From Pedobacter sandarakinus (GTDB taxonomy: Bacteria > Bacteroidota > Bacteroidia > Sphingobacteriales > Sphingobacteriaceae), in contig NZ_JAPIVG010000001.1 in assembly GCF_026240095.1 (NCBI RefSeq), positions 372,001 through 436,000 of the forward strand: 64,000 bases of DNA, in the 5' to 3' direction. How positions within the stretch are numbered: position 1 is the stretch's first letter; each line of letters begins with the position of its first letter. The notes below the pieces were generated by a model. That model ran no database searches. It was not told the DNA's origin and was given only the letters and a program-made list of their open reading frames with translations. Below, piece after piece: positions 1 through 8,124 of the stretch. The translations under genes were made by a program, and so were the position numbers.

Positions 1-891
1 TAAACTAAAAAAATGCGTTCCACTTAAGGCCTCCAGGGCCGATAAAATTTCGCCGGTTACATGTTGGGAAAATCCAAAAGGCTTAAGCAATTCAAACACC
101 AAGAGCTTTTGAGGATGCAAATTTTTAAGCGCTGCAATTTTGATGTAATTACCATCTTCACGTTGGTCTATTATTTCCCGAGATAAATTGGCCACCTCAA
201 GGGCCAGAAACGATTCAATTTCCGCAAATCTCTGGATATTATCTGCGAACGTTTGCGCTAAGTTTGGGTTTATTGCTTGAAGATGCGGAATCACTTGTAA
301 GCGAAGCCTATTGCGGGTGTAGTTTGTAAGCTGGTTCGAACTGTCTTCTACAAAATTGATGTCATTTAAAATTACCAAGTCATCAATTTGCTGGCGGTTA
401 AGAAATAGCAAAGGCCTGATTAATCGATCTCGTTTTGGAGCGATGCCATGTAGACCGCTAATGCCAGTACCACGTACCAAGTTAATAAGAACGGTTTCTA
501 CGGCATCATTCTGGTGTTGAGCCAATGCAATGAAATCATAACCATGTTGGGCACGAATTTCCTCAAACCACGAATAGCGTAGATCTCTCGCCGCCATCTG
601 GGTAGAAATTTTATGCTCCAGCGCATATTTTTTAGTATCAAATTGCGTTATATAGATCGGGAAGCCGAGGGTGTTAGCTAATATTTTTACAAAATTTTCA
701 TCTCGCTGTGCCTCATCACCCCGTAAATTAAAATTACAGTGCGCCACTCCAACATCTGCTCCAATTGCTTTAAATAAATGCAACATTAATACCGAATCTT
801 TCCCACCGCTAACAGCTAAAAGAACTTTATTACCCTCAGCAAACAACTGGTGTTGCGCTATAAATTCTCGAAATTGTTGTAAGGGTAACAT
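1..891 (-). CDS. tilS: tRNA(Ile)-lysidine synthetase, C-terminus beyond window
   Basis: TilS converts C34 of the CAU-anticodon tRNA-Ile to lysidine with ATP and lysine, so that it reads AUA. Translating the minus strand from ATG at 891 gives MLPLQQFREFIAQ followed by the PP-loop SGGKDS (residues 28-33), then HCNFNLRGDEAQRDE and a RYSWFEEI region, the usual N-terminal ATP-pyrophosphatase order of TilS. The frame is open to position 1, so about 297 residues are present and the C-terminal domain lies outside the window. The gene diverges from the OstA-like gene with only 65 bp between. A TATTTTG box ends four bases before the ATG, suggesting little or no 5' leader. Identity is seen directly from the PP-loop and flanking motifs. 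Confidence 0.93.
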   Translation of the reverse strand, partial: MLPLQQFREFIAQHQLFAEGNKVLLAVSGGKDSVLMLHLFKAIGADVGVAHCNFNLRGDEAQRDENFVKILANTLGFPIYITQFDTKKYALEHKISTQMAARDLRYSWFEEIRAQHGYDFIALAQHQNDAVETVLINLVRGTGISGLHGIAPKRDRLIRPLLFLNRQQIDDLVILNDINFVEDSSNQLTNYTRNRLRLQVIPHLQAINPNLAQTFADNIQRFAEIESFLALEVANLSREIIDQREDGNYIKIAALKNLHPQKLLVFELLKPFGFSQHVTGEILSALEALSGTHFFSL

Positions 892-920
892 CCACCAAAA
901 ATATTTAATTTTAACTGGTA

Positions 921-936
921 TTCCGAACGTTCGGAA
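921..936. promoter_or_regulatory. 16-bp perfect palindrome between divergent tilS and ostA-like genes
   Basis: TTCCGAACGTTCGGAA reads the same on both strands and sits in the 65-bp gap between two divergent start codons. It lies just upstream of the -7 element of the plus-strand gene and inside the tilS promoter region, where a dimeric regulator could touch both promoters. No cognate regulator is adjacent, so operator function is inference. Confidence 0.5.
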
Positions 937-944
937 CAAAAAAC

Positions 945-957
945 TAACTTTGTAAAG
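945..957 (+). promoter_or_regulatory. -7 promoter element TAACTTTG of the OstA-like gene
   Basis: TAACTTTG at 945-952 matches the Bacteroidota -7 consensus TAnnTTTG exactly. Only TAAA separates it from the GTG start at 957, and an in-frame TAA at 945-947 excludes an earlier start. Transcription would therefore begin at or next to the start codon. A clear -33 TTTG was not found. Confidence 0.55.
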
Positions 958-3260
958 TGCAGAAACTATTTGTCTTTCTTTTTTTATCGATTGCCCCTTT
1001 TATTGTATTCGGCCAACAAGTAGGTTCGAAGATCAAAATCGTTTCTTACTCAAAAATTCGTGGCGATGTTAAAAATAAGATTAACTATCTACGCAATCCG
1101 GTTTTTCAACAAGACAATGCAACGTTAAGTTGCGATAGTGCAGTTTTTTATAGCGAGCGCAATTATTTCGAAGCTTACCAAAACGTACATATCAACCAGC
1201 TTACCACCGATATCTATTCTGATCAGCTGGAATACGATGGTAACAAGAAACAGGCTCACTTAACGGGCAACGTTCGAATGGTGGATCCGACCACTGTTTT
1301 AACGACCAATATTTTAGACTACAATACGTTGAGTAAAATTGGAACTTACACCAGTGGTGGAAAGATTGTAAACCAACAAGTTACTTTAACCAGCAAAAAC
1401 GGTTATTACTTTAACACCACCAGCGATGCGTATTTTAGGTACGATGTAGTGGTAGTTACGCCTCAGGTTACCATCAAATCAGACACCATGCGTTACAACA
1501 CGCAAACAAAATGGACCTACTTTTACGGACCTACCAATATCAAAGGCAAAGATGATAATCTTTATACAGAGAATGGTGCATATAATACCATGACTGAAGA
1601 TGCATATTTTGGAAAGAAAAACCTTTACACGCAAGGAACACGTTCTTTAAAAGGTGATAGCCTTTATTACTTCGGGAAAGTTGGTTACGGAAAGGCGGTT
1701 AAAAATATCGTTTTCTCTGATACCAAAGATAAGATGAAAATGTTTGGGGATTTAGGCTATTATTACAAGGCAGACCAAAGAACCTTGGTTACACGAAATG
1801 CCTACCTAGGCATAGGCACTGAAGATTCTATCGAAGTGAAAGGGAAAAAGCGCCCTGATAGTTTATGGATGGGAGCCGATACACTGGAGACGCAAATGGT
1901 ATTGCAAAAAACCCTGAAGCTGATCCCGAAGATATCGATAAAAGCCGACAACGAGATTGGGGAAGACGATGAAGCTGAGCCTAAGGAAAAACCTGAGCGC
2001 TCTGCCAGCCAAGCTGTAGCGGGTAAAGCTACAGAGGCTACGCCAAGAAAAACGCCTGCGTCGAAAAATAAACGTGGTAAAGCCGATAAAAATGCAGTTG
2101 GTGGAACTGGTGAAATGAAAAATATCACAGACAGTACAATTGTGAAAGTAGATTCTGCTACTAAGAAAATAATTACAAAGGATTTAGACAGCCTTGGAAA
2201 ATCGAAAATTCTGAAAACCGCAGATAGCATTAAACAGAAGTTGATTACAAAAGGGGCAGATAGTTTAGTAGTACGCGGTAAAAATGCCATTTCTGGCGAT
2301 CCGCAAAAGATTAAAACGGTAACCGACAGCTTGGCAAAAAACACTGGGAAACTTGTTGCAAAAACCGTAAACAGCAAAACTCTTGGAGGACTGCAGGCAG
2401 GGATTTCCAAAAACGACACTACAAAATTTAATCCTGCAGATACGGTGCAAGCACGTATTATAAAGGCCTACCATGGGGTAAAAATTTTTAAAACAAATAT
2501 CCAGGCCAAAACAGACAGTTTATTCTACACGAGTGCCGATTCTACATTGCGCTGTTATCAGAACCCCATGATTTGGTCGGAAGGGTCACAACAAATTGCC
2601 GACACCATTTACGTTCAGTTTAAAAACAAAAAGTTAAACAATTTACAAGCCATCAGAAATGCTTTCTTGGTAAATACGCCTAAAGATTCATTACGTTTTA
2701 ATCAAATAAAAGGACGTTTAATGACTGGCTTTTTTAACAAGGGAAAGCTGAAAACGATGTATGTAGATGGTAATGCCGAAAGCATTTACTACACGCAAGA
2801 CGACAGCACCAAGGTTTACAAGGAGATGAACCAGACATTAAGCAGCAGGATCAAATTTATTTTCCAGGATAATGAAAATGATATTCAGGATATTGTGTAC
2901 ATAAAAGGCGTAGAAGGTGCGCTAAACCCGGAGAGCAAGATTGAGAAAGACCATGTACTTAAAGGATTTTCATGGAAACCAACCGAGCGTCCGAAAAGCA
3001 AAAAGGATGCTATCGGATCATCTGGCAAAGCGAAGCCAAAGCCTAAAAGTACGCCCGGTGCCAAGGCGCCAGCAAAATCTGTAACCACTCCCAAAAAGCC
3101 AATAGCGATACTAAAAATACCTGCGGAAAAGCGCAATACGCCGAAAGCAGATTCTTCGAGTAAGCAAGTTCCTCAGATAAAGCTAATAGACACAAACAAA
3201 GTTGGAATGAAGCCCGTTTTGCAAAAAACTGATACAACCAAGCTCAAAGAAGTAAATTGA
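957..3260 (+). CDS. OstA/LptA-like secreted protein
   Basis: A 767-residue protein with a signal peptide (about residues 1-19, ending FGQQ), then a long run of short beta-rich repeats such as 'DNATLSCDSAVFYSERNY' and 'LTGNVRMVDPTTVL'. This is the OstA/LptA beta-jelly-roll pattern of lipopolysaccharide transport proteins, in the large multi-repeat form common in Bacteroidota. About residues 340-520 form a Lys/Asp/Ser-rich low-complexity insert, after which OstA-like repeats resume ('TSADSTLRCYQNPMIWSEG'). The tail is Lys/Pro-rich. It probably acts in the periplasm or outer membrane in LPS transport; this is inferred from the fold. The start is GTG; the frame is closed by TAA at 945-947. It is convergent with rdgB (10 bp). 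Confidence 0.82.
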   Translation: MQKLFVFLFLSIAPFIVFGQQVGSKIKIVSYSKIRGDVKNKINYLRNPVFQQDNATLSCDSAVFYSERNYFEAYQNVHINQLTTDIYSDQLEYDGNKKQAHLTGNVRMVDPTTVLTTNILDYNTLSKIGTYTSGGKIVNQQVTLTSKNGYYFNTTSDAYFRYDVVVVTPQVTIKSDTMRYNTQTKWTYFYGPTNIKGKDDNLYTENGAYNTMTEDAYFGKKNLYTQGTRSLKGDSLYYFGKVGYGKAVKNIVFSDTKDKMKMFGDLGYYYKADQRTLVTRNAYLGIGTEDSIEVKGKKRPDSLWMGADTLETQMVLQKTLKLIPKISIKADNEIGEDDEAEPKEKPERSASQAVAGKATEATPRKTPASKNKRGKADKNAVGGTGEMKNITDSTIVKVDSATKKIITKDLDSLGKSKILKTADSIKQKLITKGADSLVVRGKNAISGDPQKIKTVTDSLAKNTGKLVAKTVNSKTLGGLQAGISKNDTTKFNPADTVQARIIKAYHGVKIFKTNIQAKTDSLFYTSADSTLRCYQNPMIWSEGSQQIADTIYVQFKNKKLNNLQAIRNAFLVNTPKDSLRFNQIKGRLMTGFFNKGKLKTMYVDGNAESIYYTQDDSTKVYKEMNQTLSSRIKFIFQDNENDIQDIVYIKGVEGALNPESKIEKDHVLKGFSWKPTERPKSKKDAIGSSGKAKPKPKSTPGAKAPAKSVTTPKKPIAILKIPAEKRNTPKADSSSKQVPQIKLIDTNKVGMKPVLQKTDTTKLKEVN

Positions 3261-3270
3261 AAAAGCGGAA

Positions 3271-3846
3271 TTAGTGAGATTTAAGAAAAGCAATCATTTT
3301 CTGTACTGCAATAGCCCTGTGGCTAATTAAATTTTTCTCCTTCATATCCATCTCTGCAAAAGTAATGTTGTAACCATCAGGTTGAAAGATGGGGTCGTAT
3401 CCAAAACCTTTTTCTCCGCTTGGCTCTGTTCTAATCACACCATTTATTACGCCCTCAAAAAGATGGTTTTCACCATTTCGGATTAGCGAGATTATAGTTT
3501 TAAAACGAGCTTTTCTATTAACCTCCCCTTCCAGCTTTTTCAATACCAAATTTAAATTTTCCAGGTCATCTCTTCCGCCGGCATATCGAGCAGAGTAGAT
3601 GCCAGGTTCGTTATTGAGTGCTGCAACTTCCAATCCACTATCATCTGCAAAGCAATCTAAGCCATAATTTTCGACGACGTGAGTACTCTTCAGCGTCGCA
3701 TTACCAGCAAAAGAATCGGCTGTTTCTGCAATGTCTTCTGTACAGCCAATATCTTTCAAGTTTAAAACTTCATACTGGCCAATTAATGCCAAGCGAATTT
3801 CTTCTGTTTTATGTTGATTATTGGTTGCGAATACGAGTTTATTCAT
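3271..3846 (-). CDS. rdgB: RdgB/HAM1 non-canonical purine NTP pyrophosphatase
   Basis: RdgB hydrolyses dITP, XTP and related deaminated purine triphosphates to monophosphates, keeping them out of DNA and RNA. The 191-residue length is normal for the family. Visible motifs are the N-terminal TNNQHKTEE substrate loop (from residue 8), DDSGLEV (68-74), the EPGIYSARYAG strand-loop, GFGYDPIF (147-154) and SHRA near the C-terminus, which cover the metal and base-binding residues. It follows the 218-residue unknown gene on the same strand with a 26-bp gap, so the two are probably co-transcribed. No oddities. Confidence 0.95.
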   Translation of the reverse strand: MNKLVFATNNQHKTEEIRLALIGQYEVLNLKDIGCTEDIAETADSFAGNATLKSTHVVENYGLDCFADDSGLEVAALNNEPGIYSARYAGGRDDLENLNLVLKKLEGEVNRKARFKTIISLIRNGENHLFEGVINGVIRTEPSGEKGFGYDPIFQPDGYNITFAEMDMKEKNLISHRAIAVQKMIAFLKSH

Positions 3847-3872
3847 ATCAAAATGTTATGCTAAATGATAAT

Positions 3873-4529
3873 TTAGGCATTTAATTTTTTGAGATTACCC
3901 CAAAGGAGCTTCTTAGCATTTATATCGCCATCCAGTTGATGGAGATTTGGCGCAAATATAATTCTTGTGGTTTCATGGATGATGATCTCATTTTGCCAGA
4001 TATAACTGAGCTGCAAATCGGCAATTTCCACGCCAAAAGAAAGCATAATTAACGGTTTAAAGAATCCATGGAGTGTAGTGAAGTCAGTTCCTTTATATTG
4101 CGCATAATTGACTAATGCAAAATCCGGTGTACTTAAGCCGACTGCCTTCACAATATTTCGAAGCAAATCTCTTCCCTCAGGCGTACTCACATCATGATCG
4201 GCATCATTAACCAAAATTAAAACCGATTTCTTATTTCCACCAAGAGATTTAAACTCAACTTTAAAGTTAGAAGTGGGATTAACTTTCGAAATGCCCGGGT
4301 TTTCTACGTTAATCTTTGGTGTTTCTACAACTGCAGAGGGTAAATGATATTCTTCATTATACACATCTGCACGCTTATCATTAGAATTTATTTCTTTAGC
4401 ATCATCTTGCAAAACCGATTCATTTGCAGGCAAATGCGTTATTTCGACATTTTTATCCTCAACTAAAAAAATATCTTCAGTAAAAAATAAAGGTAAAGCA
4501 TTAGCATTGTTGGTAACCTGGTTTTCCAT
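3873..4529 (-). CDS. Unknown 218-residue protein, possibly UDG-fold/HolD-like C-terminal domain
   Basis: I do not recognise this as a named gene. Residues 1-90 are polar and Asn/Glu-rich and look disordered. The C-terminal 120 residues look folded: a KKSVLILVNDADHD strand, a helix with GRDLLRNIVKAVGL, a FALVNYAQ strand, and near the end IIFAPNLHQLDGD followed by KKLLWGNLKKL. This strand, helix, 'P-x-L-x-x-L ... K-x-x-L-W-x-x-L' arrangement recalls uracil-DNA-glycosylase-fold proteins and the DNA polymerase III psi subunit (HolD). That reading is a pattern impression only. No signal peptide. It precedes rdgB in a likely two-gene operon and diverges from the SurA-like gene (95 bp). Confidence 0.7.
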   Translation of the reverse strand: MENQVTNNANALPLFFTEDIFLVEDKNVEITHLPANESVLQDDAKEINSNDKRADVYNEEYHLPSAVVETPKINVENPGISKVNPTSNFKVEFKSLGGNKKSVLILVNDADHDVSTPEGRDLLRNIVKAVGLSTPDFALVNYAQYKGTDFTTLHGFFKPLIMLSFGVEIADLQLSYIWQNEIIIHETTRIIFAPNLHQLDGDINAKKLLWGNLKKLNA

Positions 4530-4611
4530 TCGTATTTTTGCCCGATAATAATTTCTGTTAAAATTAGTTAAATATCTTATAATAGCGCCGCTAATTGTTA
4601 CTTTTATCCTT

Positions 4612-4627
4612 TAAATTTTGTAGAGTG
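4612..4627 (+). promoter_or_regulatory. -7-like element and GTG start of the SurA-like chaperone gene
   Basis: TAAATTTTG (4612-4620) is a -7 element with a three-base rather than two-base gap, followed by TAGA and then GTG at 4625. The four-base spacing matches that seen at the OstA-like, cysS and padR genes. It supports GTG 4625, directly before the signal peptide, as the true start rather than the upstream TTG at 4595. Confidence 0.4.
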
Positions 4628-5221
4628 CTCCCTGTAAAGAAAGCATATTTCTTACTTGTTTTTAGCCTTATTTGCAGTAGTTCGTTTGCACAGAACGTAG
4701 CTGTGGTTAATGGGAAACCTGTAAGTGCGAAAGAGTTTTTGTGGGCTTATAAAAAAAGCCACAATGGAAGTGTAAGCGCAGATTACATGGCTTTAGAAAT
4801 GTATTTAAACCTATATTTGAATTTTAAATTGAAGGTTTTAGATGCAAGAGAGATGGGTTTAGATAAAAGTCCTGTTTATCAGGAAGAAATTAAAACTTAC
4901 GAAAGTACACTTGAAGCGCATAAAAAGACTAGCGGTAATGCTAAGAACCACGATTTTTTGCTGAATGAATACCGCGAGGGCGTTCTTATGTTTAACGTTT
5001 CGGAGCAAAAAATCTGGACCAAGGGGCAAGAAGATGAGCGTGAATTAAACAATTTTTACAAACAAAACGAACAGAAATACAATAAACCACTGGATGATGT
5101 TAGGGGGCAGGTAATTGCCGATTTCCAACAATATTTAGAAGAAAGTTGGCTGAAGAGCCTAAGGCAAAAATACCAGATCAAGATTAATGAAAACGAGTTG
5201 AGAAAACTTGCCAAACAATAA
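4625..5221 (+). CDS. SurA-like periplasmic chaperone lacking the parvulin domains
   Basis: About 198 residues from GTG 4625: a signal peptide ending SSSFAQ, then NVAVVNGKPVSAKEFLWAY and a helical segment (LNLYLNFKLKVLDAREMGLD) typical of the N-terminal chaperone region of Bacteroidota PpiC/SurA proteins. It jumps straight to the C-terminal signature (LLNEYREGVLMFNVSEQKIW, then KPLDDVRGQVIADFQQYLE and WLKSLRQKYQIKIN). The parvulin PPIase domain or domains normally between these blocks are absent. By position it should assist outer-membrane protein folding as a chaperone without isomerase activity. SurA follows after 47 bp on the same strand, so the two are probably one operon. Family assignment is good; role is inferred. 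Confidence 0.8.
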   Translation: MLPVKKAYFLLVFSLICSSSFAQNVAVVNGKPVSAKEFLWAYKKSHNGSVSADYMALEMYLNLYLNFKLKVLDAREMGLDKSPVYQEEIKTYESTLEAHKKTSGNAKNHDFLLNEYREGVLMFNVSEQKIWTKGQEDERELNNFYKQNEQKYNKPLDDVRGQVIADFQQYLEESWLKSLRQKYQIKINENELRKLAKQ

Positions 5222-5268
5222 TTAAACTGGTATACATTAATATAACATTGCAACATATAATTTATAGA

Positions 5269-6636
5269 ATGAAAAAAGTTTTTTTAGCAGCAACCGCATT
5301 AATTTGCTTATTTTTAAATAGTTATGCCCAACAGGGAAAGCATAACATTGATAAAGTTGCTGCTGTGGTAGGTAACAATATTATCCTGCTTTCAGATTTG
5401 AACCAACAATACACGCAATACCTTTACCAGGGCAATCCGGCAAATGAAAGTATTAAGTGTAGAATTTTACAGAATACCCTTACGCAGAAACTACTTAAGC
5501 AACAAGCTGAGATTGACTCGGTGATGGTAGAAGAAAACCAGGTAGATGATGAGGTGAACAAGCGTATGCGCTTTAGTATGCAACGTGCCGGTGGCCAAGA
5601 GCGCTTAGAGCAGTTTCTTAATAAATCGGTTCTGCAGTACAAAGATGAAATTCGTCCTTCCATTAAAGATGAATTGATTGCCCAGAAAATGCAGGCAAAA
5701 ATTACCGAAAACATTAACGTTACCCCCATGGAAGTTGAAAAATACTTTAAAAGTTTGGGTGATAGTATTCCGGAGTTTAATACGGAAGTTGAAGTTGGTG
5801 AAATTATATTAGATCCAAAATTAACAAGAGCAGAGAAACAACGTTTTCATGATAAAATCGAGGCTTTACGTTTGCGGATTAAAGGCGGCGATGATTTCGG
5901 CGTATTGGCAAAGACATATTCTGAAGATCCTGGGTCATCTGCAGACGGCGGAGATTTAGGGTTCTTCGACAGAAGCACTATGGCGAAAGAATTTACCGCC
6001 TGGGCATTTAAACTTAAAGCGGGAGAGATGTCTCCAGTGTTCGAAACAGAATTTGGTTTCCATATTTTACAAGTAATTGAACGCAGGGGTGAACAGGTGC
6101 ATGCACGCCACATTTTAATAAGGCCGGCTACCACACAAGAAAGTTTAACACGTTTAAAATTGCATGCAGATAGCATCTACAACAATATTGCAAGTAACAA
6201 ACTAAGTTTTGCAGCTGCTGCTAACTTGTTTTCTGATAACAAAGAAACGAAATACAACGGCGGTATGATGCTAAATGCGGAAAACGTACAAGCCAGAAGT
6301 ACTTTTATTCCTATTGATAAATTAGAGCCTTCTGTTTTTCTGGTTGTTGATACCATGAAAATTGGGTCGGTTTCTAAACCCGATTTGTATACGGCAGCTG
6401 ATGGTAAACAAGGTTACCGCTTGCTTTACTTAAAGTCTAAAATCCCGCCGCATAAAGCAAATATGGCACAAGATTTCCCGAAAATTAGAGATGCCGCTCA
6501 AAGTGATAAAATAAATCGTACTTTAAGCGAATGGTTTGAAAAACGTCGTGAAAGCACTTATATTAAAATTGACGACGAATTTAATACCTGCGATGAATTG
6601 AAAATCTGGACTAAAACCACCACCGCAGCAAAATAA
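5269..6636 (+). CDS. surA: SurA-like periplasmic peptidylprolyl isomerase with two parvulin domains
   Basis: A 455-residue secreted chaperone for outer-membrane proteins. The start at ATG 5269 puts a signal peptide (MKKVFLAATALICLF...YAQQ) at the N-terminus; the longer frame from 5248 would bury it. After 'IDKVAAVVGNNIILLSDLNQQY' (SurA N-domain) come two rotamase domains. The first is about residues 170-270, with GGDLGFFDRSTM and FGFHILQV; the second is about 275-385, beginning VHARHILIRP, with a weaker match in its second half. It lies in the order small SurA-like gene, surA, moxR, with only 5 bp to moxR, so co-transcription is likely. Length and order are usual for the phylum. Confidence 0.9.
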   Translation: MKKVFLAATALICLFLNSYAQQGKHNIDKVAAVVGNNIILLSDLNQQYTQYLYQGNPANESIKCRILQNTLTQKLLKQQAEIDSVMVEENQVDDEVNKRMRFSMQRAGGQERLEQFLNKSVLQYKDEIRPSIKDELIAQKMQAKITENINVTPMEVEKYFKSLGDSIPEFNTEVEVGEIILDPKLTRAEKQRFHDKIEALRLRIKGGDDFGVLAKTYSEDPGSSADGGDLGFFDRSTMAKEFTAWAFKLKAGEMSPVFETEFGFHILQVIERRGEQVHARHILIRPATTQESLTRLKLHADSIYNNIASNKLSFAAAANLFSDNKETKYNGGMMLNAENVQARSTFIPIDKLEPSVFLVVDTMKIGSVSKPDLYTAADGKQGYRLLYLKSKIPPHKANMAQDFPKIRDAAQSDKINRTLSEWFEKRRESTYIKIDDEFNTCDELKIWTKTTTAAK

Positions 6637-6641
6637 AACGA

Positions 6642-7604
6642 ATGCAGTACAAAAACGATGTAGAAGCTGTTGATGCCCTTCACATAGCCTTTAACAACAT
6701 TAAAGCCGAAATTGGCAAGGTTGTCATCGGGCAGGATGAAATCATTAAATCGGTATTGATTGCTATTTTCAGTAATGGTCATTGTTTACTTGTTGGCGTA
6801 CCTGGTTTAGCAAAAACGTTGCTCGTGCAAACTGTAGCGTCTGTTTTAGACCTTAACTTCAACCGAATTCAATTTACGCCAGATCTAATGCCAAGCGACA
6901 TTATTGGCGCTGAAATTTTAGGAGAAGACAGGCATTTTAAATTTATAAAAGGGCCTGTTTTCTCTAATATTATTCTTGCAGACGAAATTAACCGTACGCC
7001 GCCTAAAACCCAGGCTGCCTTGTTAGAAGCCATGCAAGAAAAATCGGTAACAGCAGCCGGACAAACCCATGCGCTGCCAAGGCCATTCTTTGTATTGGCA
7101 ACCCAAAATCCGATAGAGCAAGAAGGTACATATCCCCTACCCGAAGCTCAGTTAGACCGTTTTATGTTTAACATCGAGCTTAACTACCCTGCTTTTGCAG
7201 ATGAGCTTCAAATAGTAAAAAATACCACCAGCAACAAAAGTACTCAGCTGCAAAAGGTGATACAAGCTGATGAAATTCAATATTTTCAGCATTTAATAAG
7301 AGCGATTCCTGTTACAGATAACGTATTGGAATATGCGGTTAAACTGGCTGCGAAAACCCGCCCAAATAGTGAGTTTGCAACTGATGTTGTTAATAAGTAC
7401 ATCAGTTGGGGTGCCGGTCCACGGGCATCGCAGTTTTTAGTGCTTGGCGCTAAATGCCACGCAGCATTAAGTGGTAAATATGCGCCAGACATAGAAGACG
7501 TGCAAGCTGTTGCGGAGCCGATATTACGCCACAGAATTGTGCGTAATTACCGTGCCGAGGCAGAAGGATTATCTATCACAGATATTATTAAGGGTTTATT
7601 ATAA
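6642..7604 (+). CDS. MoxR-family AAA+ ATPase
   Basis: A 320-residue AAA+ ATPase of the MoxR group, chaperone-like ATPases that activate or assemble partner proteins, often ones with VWA domains. Walker A is GVPGLAKT (52-59), Walker B ILADEINR (111-118, acidic pair D114/E115) and sensor 1 ATQNPIEQEGTYPLPEAQLDRF. The C-terminal lid domain is complete. Only 5 bp separate it from surA. The DUF58 and VWA genes that usually follow moxR are not present; a 520-bp non-coding stretch follows instead, so its partner is not visible here. Confidence 0.93.
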   Translation: MQYKNDVEAVDALHIAFNNIKAEIGKVVIGQDEIIKSVLIAIFSNGHCLLVGVPGLAKTLLVQTVASVLDLNFNRIQFTPDLMPSDIIGAEILGEDRHFKFIKGPVFSNIILADEINRTPPKTQAALLEAMQEKSVTAAGQTHALPRPFFVLATQNPIEQEGTYPLPEAQLDRFMFNIELNYPAFADELQIVKNTTSNKSTQLQKVIQADEIQYFQHLIRAIPVTDNVLEYAVKLAAKTRPNSEFATDVVNKYISWGAGPRASQFLVLGAKCHAALSGKYAPDIEDVQAVAEPILRHRIVRNYRAEAEGLSITDIIKGLL

Positions 7605-8124
7605 CTGCTTCTTGGCATTTTCATTTTACTGCCGTTTTATGGAAAGCAAATGCGGTAACGGCTATCAATGTTCAGTCCCGCCTCCGTTTCTGCCCCGATG
7701 AAAAATCGGGGGCATCTCACTAAAGTCGGGTTTAAATTACACAGGCTGTTTCTGCTATTTAAATGTGTTGCCTTGCACTCGCCCAGGTAAATAGCCCTGA
7801 TTGAAATGGAAAGCCCGCAAACGAGGTACGAGTGCGGACTTGTAATGGAAAGCAGGAAGAACCATTAATTGTTGAACTGCCATTGCGCTTCAAAAAAAAG
7901 TATTTATGTAGGTCTGGAGATTGATTTTATGCCAATCGAATAGATTTTAATAAACTTAATGATTGCATGTGCGGTTACAGGTGCAAAGATAACATGGAGA
8001 CTAAAAACTAGCTTGTTCTAAAATGCTTTACTATTTGTTAGGCTAGCGGCTTTAAGTTTTTAAAATTGTTCTTATCTTTAACGGCAATTAGGAAGCATAA
8101 TTTTAAAAATCAAAAATATTAGAT
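7605..8124. other. 520-bp gene-free region with one hairpin and internal repeats
   Basis: No credible ORF. GCCCCGAT/ATCGGGG (7692-7711, loop GAAAA) forms a 7-bp stem-loop. Downstream, 'AATGGAAAGC' occurs twice (around 7805 and 7844) around a GC-richer stretch, a texture resembling dispersed intergenic elements elsewhere in the window. TATCTTTA near 8073 could be a -7 element for the small gene at 8125. A non-coding RNA is possible but unsupported. Confidence 0.4.

Noticed and set aside
1802..2419. 205-codon open frame antisense to the OstA-like gene
   Set aside because: It overlaps the clear sense gene in its low-complexity Lys/Ser/Asp part, which by codon use opens the opposite frame; no start context or protein family.
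6642..7604. A MoxR-DUF58-VWA defence or assembly cluster
   Set aside because: Only MoxR is present; no DUF58 or VWA gene follows within the gap.
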